A stretch of DNA of 64,000 nucleotides from Lachnospiraceae bacterium (GTDB lineage: Bacteria; Bacillota; Clostridia; Lachnospirales; Lachnospiraceae): contig JAAZZQ010000069.1 of the NCBI GenBank assembly GCA_014239155.1, positions 1 through 64,000 of the forward strand, given 5' to 3'. Shown piece by piece: positions 46,278-55,972 of the stretch. Every line of letters starts with the position of its first letter. Within the stretch, counting starts at the first letter, position 1. A model generated the notes under the pieces. That model was not told the DNA's origin and did not search any database. It saw nothing but the letters and a program-made list of their open reading frames with translations. Position numbers and translations under genes: made by a program.

Positions 46278-46286
46278 CCTAAAACC

Positions 46287-47738
46287 TTATTCCATTGCGG
46301 CTCTCAATTTGTCACTTGCTTCCTCTACAGCAGCCTGCCATTCTGCAACGGTCTTGTCACCGCTTACAATACTGTTGACTGTTCCGCACAGGGTATCAAG
46401 CATATTTACACCTTCCACTGGTGCAGTAGAAGCGAATCCGCCCATAACTGCGGTTGCACCATTATCATAAATACTATAGAATAGCTTATTGTCGCCTTCC
46501 AGAGAATCGCTAATGCCTGTGATTGGCTGAATTGCTGTGGATTTTGCAAAGATTTTTGCTGCTTCGTCAGAGTACATATAAGCTACAAACTCTTTTGCCA
46601 TATCTTGGTTTTCTGCTGCGGCTGGAATCCACATTTGCTCAAACCAGCAGAAGGAGCATCCAGCACCGCCATCATTGACTGCTGGGATTGCCATAAATCC
46701 CCATTCAAAACCATCTGCTCTTGGCGCATCAGCCATTTCTCCAGGAAGCCATGTACCATTTGGACAGAAAATTGCTTTGTTGTCAAGAATAAGCTGTTGA
46801 TTCTTTGTAAAGTTGTCATTATTGGCATTGGCAACAGTAGTACCTTCTGTATATGTTCCAAGTTTTGCAATTAATTCAAATACCTTGGTTGCGTTTTCGC
46901 TTTCCCAAATACCATCTTCATAAGTCATACAGCTATTAAAGAAATCTGGACCACCTGCTGAAGACAATGTTGCGTATGTAAACGCGTCAAAGTATCCAGT
47001 TGTAGGATATGTAAACAATGCAATACCTTCCTCTTTCGCTGTGTCGCCAAGTGCCCACATTTCTTCCCATGTTGTAGGAACTTTCCAGCCTTTTTCCTTG
47101 AAAAGTCCTGCATTGTAGAACAGTCCGCAAGGGCTGTAGAACATCGGTGCATAGTACGTTACCCCATCTCCATAAGGGTTCGTTGCCAAGGTATCAAGAA
47201 ATCCAGGAACAATCTTGTCTCTTACTGTTACACTTTCGCCAGGAACCGTCATATCAAGAACATCTGTCAGCGGAAGAAGTGCTTTTTCTTTCGTGAGAGT
47301 TTCTGTCAAAGCTGCTTCACGACCAGTTGCCAAATGTACGACATCTGGATAATCTCCAGCCTTCATTGCAGGGCTAATAACATCTTCCAATTTCTTGTCA
47401 ATTGTGAGTTCTACAGTTACACCAGGGTGAGAAGCCTCAAAAGCAGCCACAACTTCTGACCACATATCTGCACCATATCCTCCTTCAAAAGCAGCTACTT
47501 TTAAAGTTTGTTCCTCAACAGGTGCAGCTTCCTCAGAAGAGTTTTTTTCTGTTGTATCTGCTGGTGTGCTCTCAGCAGGCTTTGCCTCGTCAGGTTTTGC
47601 TTCGGTGGTATTATTTGCCGCAGTATTGTCTGCTGGTGTGCTGTCTGCCGGTTTATTGTCAGAACCGCCGCATCCTGCAAGCAATGACGCTGACATAGCT
47701 GTTATCAGTAACAATGAAATAACTTTTTTTGATTTCAT
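46287..47738 (-). CDS. Sugar ABC transporter substrate-binding lipoprotein
   Basis: 483 residues from ATG 47738 (GGGAGGG upstream). Signal peptide with lipobox LLAGC, then a long Ala/Asp/Thr/Pro-rich linker (about 25-70; TPADNTAANNTTEAKPDEA, in part) that spaces the domain from the membrane across the wall. An extracellular solute-binding family 1 fold follows (VAAFEASHPGVTVEL, YMYSDEAAKIFAK). Given the operon, the likely ligand is GNB/LNB or a related host glycan fragment (inference). Confidence 0.9.
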   Translation of the reverse strand: MKSKKVISLLLITAMSASLLAGCGGSDNKPADSTPADNTAANNTTEAKPDEAKPAESTPADTTEKNSSEEAAPVEEQTLKVAAFEGGYGADMWSEVVAAFEASHPGVTVELTIDKKLEDVISPAMKAGDYPDVVHLATGREAALTETLTKEKALLPLTDVLDMTVPGESVTVRDKIVPGFLDTLATNPYGDGVTYYAPMFYSPCGLFYNAGLFKEKGWKVPTTWEEMWALGDTAKEEGIALFTYPTTGYFDAFTYATLSSAGGPDFFNSCMTYEDGIWESENATKVFELIAKLGTYTEGTTVANANNDNFTKNQQLILDNKAIFCPNGTWLPGEMADAPRADGFEWGFMAIPAVNDGGAGCSFCWFEQMWIPAAAENQDMAKEFVAYMYSDEAAKIFAKSTAIQPITGISDSLEGDNKLFYSIYDNGATAVMGGFASTAPVEGVNMLDTLCGTVNSIVSGDKTVAEWQAAVEEASDKLRAAME

Positions 47739-47804
47739 AGAAATCCCTCCCTTATGCATTTCCGTCATACGATTTTTGCATTATTGCAGACCGTATGGGA
47801 ATTT

Positions 47805-47836
47805 CTACTATAAAAATAGTTTATATTTTATAGTAG
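47805..47836. repeat. 11-bp perfect inverted repeat in the 5' leader of the binding-protein transcript
   Basis: CTACTATAAAA (47805-47815) and TTTTATAGTAG (47826-47836), separated by 10 nt, just downstream of the predicted start of the minus-strand promoter. It could be a repressor operator or a leader stem-loop. Confidence 0.5.
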
Positions 47837-47851
47837 TTGACTTGTTTTTAC

Positions 47852-47880
47852 GTATAACTTAAGTATAGCGATATTGACAA
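47852..47880 (-). promoter_or_regulatory. Candidate promoter of the glycan operon
   Basis: TTGTCA (47880-47875), 17-bp spacer, TTATAC (47857-47852). It lies in the 459-bp, very A/T-rich divergent spacer between the binding-protein gene and the AraC regulator; the rest of that spacer holds no gene I can support. Confidence 0.5.
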
Positions 47881-48197
47881 TTAGAATCAATCTGATTATT
47901 GCTTCGTATTTTATATATCTTGCTTTTTGTAGAAAAATATTTAAAATAAAACAAAATAAAAATAATAAATTGTATAGAATTAATATAGAAACAGAATTAA
48001 ATAATAATTTTTTGTGCAAGTTATAAAAATAAAATTTTGAAAAAGAAAGAGAATTGTCATTTTATATGTGCTGTATTCACAAAATAAAGCCTATATAAAT
48101 TTTAGAAATATTAAGATAGTTGCATTTATAGACAAAATATATAAAACCTGTTATATTTTTCTTATAAAAGCACTTAAAGGAAAGAAGGTTATTTATT

Positions 48198-49061
48198 GTG
48201 GGAAATACAAGACATTGTATTGAGGACAATCAAATTTTAAATTTTGATGGTTTAAAACTATTATATGTCTCTACGTCAAAATACGAAGGAGACTGGCAGA
48301 GCATTTTACATTCACATCCATTTAGTGAGCTTTTTTATGTTGTGTGGGGTAATGGTTCCTTTATCACAGAGGGCATGGAATTTCCTGTTAGTAAGAATGA
48401 CATGGTGATTATCAACCCAAACGTACAACACACAGAAAAATCTTTACAGACAGAACCTTTGGAGTATATTGTGTTGGGGATAGAAGGACTTTCCTTTTCA
48501 TTTGAAACAATGACAACTACGCAGGAAAGTGTTCATATGCATACTGCGTTTGGCGAAGTGTATCGATATAATACACAAAATTCTAATATTTATGCTTATT
48601 TAAATATTATGTTGGAAGAGATTTCTAAAAAAGAGGAAAATTACGAGACTGTGTGTCAGAATTTATTGGAAGTAATTATGATTTGTATGCTCCGAAACAA
48701 TAATTTATCGATTGTACAGAGCAGTAATATTCTTTTAAATAGAGAGTGTGTGCAGATTAAAAATTTTTTAGATGCAAATTATGCAGAAAATATTACATTG
48801 GATATGCTGGCAGAACGCTCACATATGAATAAATATTATATGGTCCATGCTTTCACAAAATATATCGGAATTTCTCCAATTACATATTTGATTCAAAAGA
48901 GGATACAGGAAGGAAAATCTTTATTAGAATCCACATCATACTCAATTTCGGAAATTTCAACGATTCTTGGATTTTCTTCACAATCTTATTTTTCGCAGGC
49001 ATTTAAAAAAGTAACAGGGAAAACACCAAATCAGTATCGAAATGAATTTAAAAATAGATAG
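48198..49061 (+). CDS. AraC-family regulator of the glycan operon
   Basis: 287 residues, GTG start after GGAAAGAAGG. An N-terminal cupin (about 20-110; HSHPFSELFYVVWGNGSF, in part) should bind sugar. C-terminal twin helix-turn-helix (about 185-285) has the AraC signature ISEISTILGFSSQSYFSQAFKK (in part). Divergent from the transporter/GH112 operon, so it is its probable activator. Confidence 0.9.
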   Translation: MGNTRHCIEDNQILNFDGLKLLYVSTSKYEGDWQSILHSHPFSELFYVVWGNGSFITEGMEFPVSKNDMVIINPNVQHTEKSLQTEPLEYIVLGIEGLSFSFETMTTTQESVHMHTAFGEVYRYNTQNSNIYAYLNIMLEEISKKEENYETVCQNLLEVIMICMLRNNNLSIVQSSNILLNRECVQIKNFLDANYAENITLDMLAERSHMNKYYMVHAFTKYIGISPITYLIQKRIQEGKSLLESTSYSISEISTILGFSSQSYFSQAFKKVTGKTPNQYRNEFKNR

Positions 49062-49122
49062 ACATGAAACGATTTATTCTGTACATGGGCGTTCGTATAA
49101 GGGCTGACGAACGCCCTGCTGA

Positions 49123-51813
49123 TTATATTATTTTTTTCCAGTTAGAAATTACTTCCTCACAAGCGTCAGGGTCCATGTCTGCAACAGCCTCACAGAGTCG
49201 AATGTACAAATCATGATTCTCGTCTTGGAAACTGTATCCATCGAGCGTGTGGATTGCATCATCCATTTTGTCCATATCAAGATCTTCAATGGCTTGTTTC
49301 ATTAATGCAAAGACTTCCATTAGCACCGAAGTAGTTATCGGCGGTTTTCCCTCATCCTCTCTTTTTTCTGGAAAATAAGGGCTTAACAGATCATGATAGT
49401 GCGCATATAAAGCAAGCAATTCATCTGTATTTTGCAGAATCATATCAATATCATTTGCATTGCCGGCAGCTTCTAAAGCGGCGGCCTTTTCGGAGAGGTC
49501 GTCGGCGCCAATCTGCCTAGAAGCACTCTTGAGCGCGTGAACTTCAATTGTATAATTGTACCAGTCCTTTTTGTCGCGATAAGTTTCTATTAATTTTTGT
49601 TTTTTTGGTATGACATGATAATAATCTGCAAGGATTGTCATAAAAAGTTCTTCGCTTCCTAAAAGTTTTAGAGCCTCTTTTATATTTAATTCTGGAATAT
49701 CTGGCAACGTAATTGTTTTTTTTGCGGTAACAGGTCTGACAGAACCAGTATGTTTTTTGATTTTTTCTTTTGGAAGCCATCTGCGTATGGCATTGATCAG
49801 CATACGAACTTCAATCGGCTTCGCTACAAAATCATTCATACCTTCTTCGATAAACATTTTTTTGACATTGCCAATCACATTGGCAGTCAATGCAATGATA
49901 GGCACATTATCATATTCGGAATGGAAACGCCGGATAATATGGGTGGTTTCAATACCATCTATCTCAGGCATCATATGATCCATCAGTATCAAGTCATACA
50001 TTGTATCTGATATTTTATTGATGGCTTCATTTCCACTAAGAGCAGTATCAATCTGCATGTTGAGTGGTTCAAGCAGCCCTTGTGCGACTGTGAGATTGAT
50101 AGAGTTATCATCTACAATTAAAATTTTGGCATTCTCAGCAGTAAAATCATAATATTCGTCAGAAGAAGTGCTGTCGTACTGGCTAAAAGTTTCATGATTG
50201 TAGATTCCTGCCAGTGCCAAGACAGACAAAGGTTTATGTACAATCAATACGTTAAACGGCGTATTTGTCACAGATACTCCGTATGGGGCGATAACAATTA
50301 CATTGAGTTGTTCCTGTTCTTGTATAAAATCCTGTAATGGTTGACTGAAGTCTCGATATGGAATAAACAAGTAAGTATTGGTCAACTGATCTTTATATTC
50401 TATCAGAAAGTTTAAAATATCTTTATCTTTTAAGTCTGTGTAGTCAATATCAAGTTTGTGCATATCTCTTTTTAGCTGGACATTTGCGTAAGTATTATTG
50501 AGAAACCCTGCTGCATGCTTTGGTGGTGTCTCATTTAAAGTGATAGAAGGTTCTGGATTAATCACTTTTTGTGGGACAGTAAAAGAAAAAGTAGAACCTT
50601 CTCCATATACACTTTCCACAGAAATATTGCCGTTCATTAGTGTGATAAGTTGTTTGCTTATTGCAAGGCCAAGACCAGTGCCTTCAATATTACGGTTTCG
50701 CTTGCTGTCAAGTTGCTGGAATGATTGAAAAAGTTTATTAATATCCGCTGGTTTAATACCAATTCCTGTATCTGATACAGAAAACAGCAAATTGATGGTA
50801 TCTTCTGATACGATTTCAAAATCGTACTTTAAACAAATCTGCCCCAACTTGGTAAATTTAACTGCATTGTTTGCCAAATTGGTAATAATTTGTTTTAGAC
50901 GTACCATATCACCAGAAAGAACCTTGGGAATTTTAGGGTTAATATCAAGGACCAACTCCACGTCATCTTTGTCGATACGCGTACTGATAATAGTTGCAAT
51001 ATCGTTAATTAAAGAAGTCGGCTCATAATCATCTGCAACAATATCCATTTTTCCAGATTCAATTTTAGAGAAATCAAGAATATCATTAATAATCGTAAGC
51101 AGCGATTTTCCAGCAGCTTTAATTTGATTGATATAATTTTTGGCAGTGGGAGTCATTTCTTCGCGAAGCGCCATCTCTGTCATACCAATAATTGCATTCA
51201 TAGGAGTGCGCAGCTCATGGCTTGTGTTGGCCAAAAAATCAGATTTCATGTTTGCAGCTTTTTCAATCTCAATATTGGCCTCTTTCATAATATACTTATG
51301 ATAAGCAATACTTGAGAGTGCACTTGTAAGTGTGTACAAAAAAAGAGCAGCATTGTCAAGTTTTGATTTTTCTATAGTGGGCACACTCATAACTGATTGC
51401 AGATAATTGATAAGGTCAATGCCAATCTCAGCCGCAACCTGCATAATTCGTGTAATGTCAGGAGGAGAGATGAGCACCTGTCCTCCCACAAAACAGCCAA
51501 CCATTTTATCACCAGCCATAATTGGAGCAGCAAAATCCATAAGCCCCGCATGGCAATAGTATGTAACAGAAGAACCTACTTTTAGAGAGAGCTCTGCGCC
51601 ATGCTTGTCACACTGTTGGCAGCGCAGGCACCCGATTGGTGAATTTCGAGTGTATTTGCTGCAAAAATCGGTGAAATTTGTCCCTTTTGTGACAGGAACG
51701 CCTTCTGCATCAGTGATAATAGCAGCAAACCCAGTCATTTTAGAGAAAGAATCTTGCAGCCGTTGGAGCATCTCCACTTCAAAAAGGTCTGTGATGGTTA
51801 TCTCGTTATTCAT
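49123..51813 (-). CDS. Hybrid sensor histidine kinase with PocR sensor (PocR-HK-REC-Hpt)
   Basis: 896 residues, no membrane segment. A PocR-type ligand domain at about 10-165 carries a Cys cluster (CLRCQQC, YYCHAG). HisKA with FLANTSHELRTPMNA, HATPase with NLANNAVKF and GTGLGLAI, a receiver (LIVDDNSIN; MDHMMPEIDG; ALTAN) and an Hpt domain (EVHALKSASRQIG) follow. From HisKA onward it parallels the 21619-24810 kinase almost motif for motif, but the sensor is soluble. TTG 51828 is rejected for ATG 51813 with GGAG upstream. The signal is unknown; PocR domains bind small hydrocarbon-type ligands in the known cases. Confidence 0.9.
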   Translation of the reverse strand: MNNEITITDLFEVEMLQRLQDSFSKMTGFAAIITDAEGVPVTKGTNFTDFCSKYTRNSPIGCLRCQQCDKHGAELSLKVGSSVTYYCHAGLMDFAAPIMAGDKMVGCFVGGQVLISPPDITRIMQVAAEIGIDLINYLQSVMSVPTIEKSKLDNAALFLYTLTSALSSIAYHKYIMKEANIEIEKAANMKSDFLANTSHELRTPMNAIIGMTEMALREEMTPTAKNYINQIKAAGKSLLTIINDILDFSKIESGKMDIVADDYEPTSLINDIATIISTRIDKDDVELVLDINPKIPKVLSGDMVRLKQIITNLANNAVKFTKLGQICLKYDFEIVSEDTINLLFSVSDTGIGIKPADINKLFQSFQQLDSKRNRNIEGTGLGLAISKQLITLMNGNISVESVYGEGSTFSFTVPQKVINPEPSITLNETPPKHAAGFLNNTYANVQLKRDMHKLDIDYTDLKDKDILNFLIEYKDQLTNTYLFIPYRDFSQPLQDFIQEQEQLNVIVIAPYGVSVTNTPFNVLIVHKPLSVLALAGIYNHETFSQYDSTSSDEYYDFTAENAKILIVDDNSINLTVAQGLLEPLNMQIDTALSGNEAINKISDTMYDLILMDHMMPEIDGIETTHIIRRFHSEYDNVPIIALTANVIGNVKKMFIEEGMNDFVAKPIEVRMLINAIRRWLPKEKIKKHTGSVRPVTAKKTITLPDIPELNIKEALKLLGSEELFMTILADYYHVIPKKQKLIETYRDKKDWYNYTIEVHALKSASRQIGADDLSEKAAALEAAGNANDIDMILQNTDELLALYAHYHDLLSPYFPEKREDEGKPPITTSVLMEVFALMKQAIEDLDMDKMDDAIHTLDGYSFQDENHDLYIRLCEAVADMDPDACEEVISNWKKII

Positions 51814-51860
51814 AAAATATGTCTCCAATTATAATAGTAAAGTGTTCGTAGCTTTCAAAA

Positions 51861-52757
51861 TTATAGAAGTAACTCATGTATTTTATTTAACAGTGCATGT
51901 TTGTCAACTGGTTTCAGAAGATAGCCTTGTGGTCTTAAAGCAAGTGCACTTTTTGTCTTTTCCACATCATTGATTCCTGTAAGAAATACAATTGGAATTG
52001 ATGCAAGGCGAGGGTCAGCCCGGACCGCTTCAAGCACCGCTGGACCATTCATATCAGGCATCTCATAGTCAAGTAAAATCAAATCTACTTTCTTCGTTTT
52101 TAGGAAGCGAAGCGCAATGTTTCCATTGATAGCAGTGGCAACTTCGTATTTGGAGTCAAGATACCCTTTGATTGTCTTGTGAATAATTGTGGCGTCATCT
52201 ACAACAAGGATACGAGGGCGTTCTTTTAAATCAAAATTCAGTAATTCTGTATCTGTTGAAGATGTCGGTTCACTCTCAGCAATATCAAACATAGAATCTA
52301 GTTGTGTCAACGCATCAAAGGCGCTGCCACCAGCAGAGAATCCTGATGTGGCAGGCGGGGTTTGAGCAGTGGACAGACGCACTTGATGATCCCGAATAAA
52401 GTGTGTGATTGCATCCTCCAAGTCGGCGGTAGGAATTGGAAGTTTTAATGTAAGTTCAGGTATGTTATTTGGAATTTTAGATGCGAAATCCATACTGCCA
52501 CTATCACCAATCACACCATAAGGAATTTTATTTTTTATTAGGACATCATGGAAACTTGCAACTGTGACAAGATCGTCTCTTGTTTCTGCACGCATACAAA
52601 GGACAAACATGTCTGGTTTGAAATACTGAATATGGTTTTTTAAATCATCATATATGATAGATGATGTCATACATTCAAATGTCGAGTCCATCTGGGTAAA
52701 AAAGGTAGTAATTAATTTTTTGCTGTTTCCAGCCAGTAATAACTTATATTTTTTCAT
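51861..52757 (-). CDS. Two-domain response regulator without output domain
   Basis: 298 residues from ATG 52757 (AGGAGG 8 nt upstream). The N-terminal about 130 residues are a receiver-like domain lacking phosphorylation residues. A Ser/Thr/Pro linker leads to a complete receiver (ILVVDDATII; LLDYEMPDMNG; FLTG; LLKP). Same layout as 24829-25590, but here the regulator gene precedes its kinase gene. No output domain. Confidence 0.87.
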   Translation of the reverse strand: MKKYKLLLAGNSKKLITTFFTQMDSTFECMTSSIIYDDLKNHIQYFKPDMFVLCMRAETRDDLVTVASFHDVLIKNKIPYGVIGDSGSMDFASKIPNNIPELTLKLPIPTADLEDAITHFIRDHQVRLSTAQTPPATSGFSAGGSAFDALTQLDSMFDIAESEPTSSTDTELLNFDLKERPRILVVDDATIIHKTIKGYLDSKYEVATAINGNIALRFLKTKKVDLILLDYEMPDMNGPAVLEAVRADPRLASIPIVFLTGINDVEKTKSALALRPQGYLLKPVDKHALLNKIHELLL

Positions 52758-52805
52758 GTTTGCATCCTCCTGTAATGTCAAATATTGAGTGTTTTCAAGT
52801 TGTTT

Positions 52806-52859
52806 TTGTGTGCAGACTCGCGCAGAAGAAATAAACAGATAAGGCGGTGTACGAGTCGC
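52806..52859. repeat. GACTCG/CGAGTC inverted repeat with a terminator-tail-like repeat
   Basis: TTTTTGTGTGCAGACTCGCGCAG resembles the 20171 and 25600 repeats, and its GACTCG pairs with CGAGTC about 35 nt downstream. It is in the 282-bp spacer upstream of the response regulator; nothing else is recognised there. Confidence 0.35.
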
Positions 52860-53039
52860 ATATCGCATAATTTTTTCTCTTGATTCTACACATATTATAG
52901 TAACATAAATCAAAAAAATTAGAAACAGAAAGTTTTGTTTTTAATAAATTTTGAGATTATACTATTGTAATGTTATTTCTTTACAGTTCTATAGAAAAGT
53001 GATATGATGGAATCATCAGTTTTGAAAAGAGGTGGAGAA

Positions 53040-53162
53040 ATGTCAAATTTAATAGAATTTTTTAGAATGGTATTGTCTTATTTAATGGTGTTTGCAGTGA
53101 TTGTTGTGGTGTCAGGGATTGGCGGTTTTATTGGTGTGAAAGTTTGGAAACCGAAGGAATAA
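53040..53162 (+). CDS. 40-residue membrane peptide
   Basis: MSNLIEFFRMVLSYL followed by a hydrophobic helix with a Gly-rich end (VVVSGIGGFIGVKVW) and basic tail KPKE. AGGTGGAG precedes ATG closely. One predicted membrane helix; no family recognised. Downstream, 53163-53410 contains no supported gene, only the hairpin at 53330. Confidence 0.5.
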   Translation: MSNLIEFFRMVLSYLMVFAVIVVVSGIGGFIGVKVWKPKE

Positions 53163-53329
53163 GATTGACTTGGAAGTCAGATGTGCGTCATAAGTTCTTA
53201 AAGTGTGATAATTTATCTAAAACTGTATATCTGAAATCTACAATTGGCGTTTTGATTACAGAAAAGGTAATACATGTCTTTCAAAAGACTATTGATAAAG
53301 ATATTGAAATTAAATTGTTTGTATAGGGA

Positions 53330-53363
53330 GAACTACCCATTGGATTTAGACAATGGGTAGTTC
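53330..53363. repeat. Perfect 13-bp hairpin without T tract
   Basis: GAACTACCCATTG (53330-53342) and CAATGGGTAGTTC (53351-53363) around an 8-nt loop. No T run follows on either strand. It may be an insertion-sequence end hairpin or a processing site. Confidence 0.55.
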
Positions 53364-53410
53364 ACAAGTTTAGAACAAATTCAAAAAATAAAAAACTGGA
53401 GGAAGTTTAT

Positions 53411-55873
53411 ATGTTAGACAAGCATTTAATTGCAAAAACAGAACCTGTTGCTTTGCAGGAAAACATAGTAATAGAGGGGAATACACGTATTACTGTTCTG
53501 GCGGACAGATTGTTTCGTATTGAGCAGGAACCGAAAGGGCACTTTTGTGATAAGGCGACACAGACTGTATGGTATCGAAAGACATCAAAGATTTCATTTT
53601 CCGTAGAGCAGGCAAATGAGGAACTGCGAATTGCCACTGATAAGGCGATTCTTGTATGGAAAGGTTCTGTTGCAGATAGTTATATATATTTGGCAGGACA
53701 AGATAAAAAGTTATATCTAAATAATAACGAAAATCTTCTTGGTACATATCGTACTCTAGATGGCTGCGATGGTGATCAATGCATTTCTTTTGAGAATGGC
53801 AGGTGTAAGGTGGAAAAACTAACACTTGGATACGGTGTTATTTCCAAAAATGGAGTGGCACTTTTAGATGATAGCCAATCGCTGATTTTGGGCGCAGATG
53901 GAATGCTGGCAAAGCGCGAGCATGCGCAAGTGGATTGTTATGTGTTTGCGTATGGGAAGGATTACAGAGAGGCATTGAAGGCGTTGTTTTTTATCTGTGG
54001 AAAGACCCCATTGATTCCACGGTTTGCATTGGGGAATTGGTGGAGCCGATATCACGCTTATACAGAGAAGGAATATCTGCACACAATTGAGGATTTTGAG
54101 GAGCGCGGCATTCCGTTGACGGTCGCAACGGTGGACATGGACTGGCATTGGTCCACTACCTTGGATGAGCGTAAACAGATTACGGCAGACGGAAAAAACG
54201 ACACATTGCACGGTGGAAATGACGGCTGGACAGGCTATAGTTGGAATACTGATTTATTTCCAGATTACAGGCGCTTTTTGAGGAAACTGCACGAGAAAAA
54301 TTTACATGTAACGTTGAATTTGCACCCAGCACAAGGGGTGCGATATTTCGAGGACTGTTATCAGGAGATGGCGAAAGCTGTAGGTATTAATCCAGAAACT
54401 GAACAGCAGATCCCTTTTGACATGACAGATGAAACGTTTATTAATGCTTACTTCAAGGTGCTTCACAAACCATATGAGCATGATGGCGTGGATTTCTGGT
54501 GGATTGATTGGCAGCAGGGAAGTGACTCGAAGTTGGAGGGATTGGACCCATTATGGGTGCTGAACCACTATCATTTTTTGGACAATGGTGTACAACAGGA
54601 GCCACTAATTTTATCGCGCTATAGTGGGATTGGTTCTCATCGTTATCCGTTAGGGTTTTCTGGGGATACCTATGTGACATGGGAGAGTTTGCAGTATCTG
54701 CCTTATTTTACAGCAACAGCATCAAATGCGGGTTATTGCTGGTGGAGTCATGATATTGGTGGTCATATGGGTGGTTATAAAGACGACGAGTTGTATGTAC
54801 GCTTTTTACAGTTTGGGGTATTTAGCCCAATTAATCGTTTGCATAGCAGCGATTCCGACACGTTTACAAAGGAGCCGTGGGCGTACAAGAATGGCGCAGG
54901 ACTGATTGCAGAAGAATATTTGCGGTTGCGGCATCGGATGATTCCGTTTTTATACTCTGCGTCTGTGGAAGTCGCAGAAAATGGAACTGCCTTGATAGAA
55001 CCAATGTACTACGAATGGGCTGACGAGGAGGAAGCTTATCAGTGTCCGAACCAATATCTGTTTGGTGGTCAAATGATTGTGGCACCTGTGATAACAAAGA
55101 GCGAGGCAGAAGGTATGGCAAAAGTGGATGTCTGGCTGCCGCAGGGAAGATGGACAGACTTCTTTACAGGTGATGTGTATGTGGGTGGTCGAAGGATTAC
55201 AATGGTGCGTTGGTTGGAAGAGATTCCAGTTTTACTCAAAGAAGGCGGATTTTTTATATTAGATGACCGAAAATATACCAATGATGTGGAAAATCCAGAC
55301 ATGCTAAAAGTATATATTACAAATGGAAATGGAAGTTATACACTGCATGAAGAGCAGGAAGGAAAGCGCATTGATACAATATTTGTGTCAGAGAAAAAGG
55401 AAGATGTTCAAAAAGTGAGATTTTCTTGTAAGATAGGAGCGGAAGGTTTCGATATCAAACCAAGAAGATATCAATTTGTGTTCTGCAATATTTTGTCTGG
55501 TGAAGTGACTGTTAAAGGAGATGACAAAGCACATCCTGCTCATGTGGACGACAATGAGTGCTTGCATGTCACAATTGAAAAGATTGTACCAGGTGTGCAG
55601 TATGAAATATCTGTACTTTTTGCAGAACAGGTGGATAAGAAGAGAAGAGAGGCAATCCGCAAAATCATCACAAGATTTGAGATGGACAATAATCAGAAGA
55701 ATGAGTTTTATAAAAAATTATGCAAATCTGATGAAGTGACTTATGAAAATATAGTTCAACAGATACCTGTGCCAGATGTTGCAAAGAACAGGTTATTGGA
55801 AGTTTGCTTTGCTGATTGCCATCTTGATTTGGATAATAGTTCTGTTCAAAAAATTATAAACAAGAGTGTTTAG
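53411..55873 (+). CDS. GH31 family glycosidase
   Basis: 820 residues, cytosolic (no signal peptide). Retaining alpha-glycosidase of GH31: TVATVDMDWHW, the nucleophile region DFWWIDWQQGSD, SRYSGIGSHRYPLGFSGDT and SHDIGGHMGG are clear, in the normal order. The C-terminus has an extra helical stretch of about 80 residues (ITRFEMDNNQKNEFYKKL) not usual in the family. GGAGGAAG precedes ATG. GH31 covers alpha-glucosidase, alpha-xylosidase, alpha-galactosidase, alpha-GalNAcase and others; I cannot assign the substrate. Confidence 0.9.
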   Translation: MLDKHLIAKTEPVALQENIVIEGNTRITVLADRLFRIEQEPKGHFCDKATQTVWYRKTSKISFSVEQANEELRIATDKAILVWKGSVADSYIYLAGQDKKLYLNNNENLLGTYRTLDGCDGDQCISFENGRCKVEKLTLGYGVISKNGVALLDDSQSLILGADGMLAKREHAQVDCYVFAYGKDYREALKALFFICGKTPLIPRFALGNWWSRYHAYTEKEYLHTIEDFEERGIPLTVATVDMDWHWSTTLDERKQITADGKNDTLHGGNDGWTGYSWNTDLFPDYRRFLRKLHEKNLHVTLNLHPAQGVRYFEDCYQEMAKAVGINPETEQQIPFDMTDETFINAYFKVLHKPYEHDGVDFWWIDWQQGSDSKLEGLDPLWVLNHYHFLDNGVQQEPLILSRYSGIGSHRYPLGFSGDTYVTWESLQYLPYFTATASNAGYCWWSHDIGGHMGGYKDDELYVRFLQFGVFSPINRLHSSDSDTFTKEPWAYKNGAGLIAEEYLRLRHRMIPFLYSASVEVAENGTALIEPMYYEWADEEEAYQCPNQYLFGGQMIVAPVITKSEAEGMAKVDVWLPQGRWTDFFTGDVYVGGRRITMVRWLEEIPVLLKEGGFFILDDRKYTNDVENPDMLKVYITNGNGSYTLHEEQEGKRIDTIFVSEKKEDVQKVRFSCKIGAEGFDIKPRRYQFVFCNILSGEVTVKGDDKAHPAHVDDNECLHVTIEKIVPGVQYEISVLFAEQVDKKRREAIRKIITRFEMDNNQKNEFYKKLCKSDEVTYENIVQQIPVPDVAKNRLLEVCFADCHLDLDNSSVQKIINKSV

Positions 55874-55972
55874 ACAATATATTTTAAATTGCTTTTGCCA
55901 ATATTAAAAATCTCGTCTGTATCAATTATTTTTCTACACTTTCTAATTAGAAATAGGTTTTAGGAGTGTTAT

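Noticed and set aside
53144-53326. 60-codon ORF overlapping the 40-residue membrane peptide
   Set aside because: TTG start inside another gene and no ribosome site; at best a relic frame.
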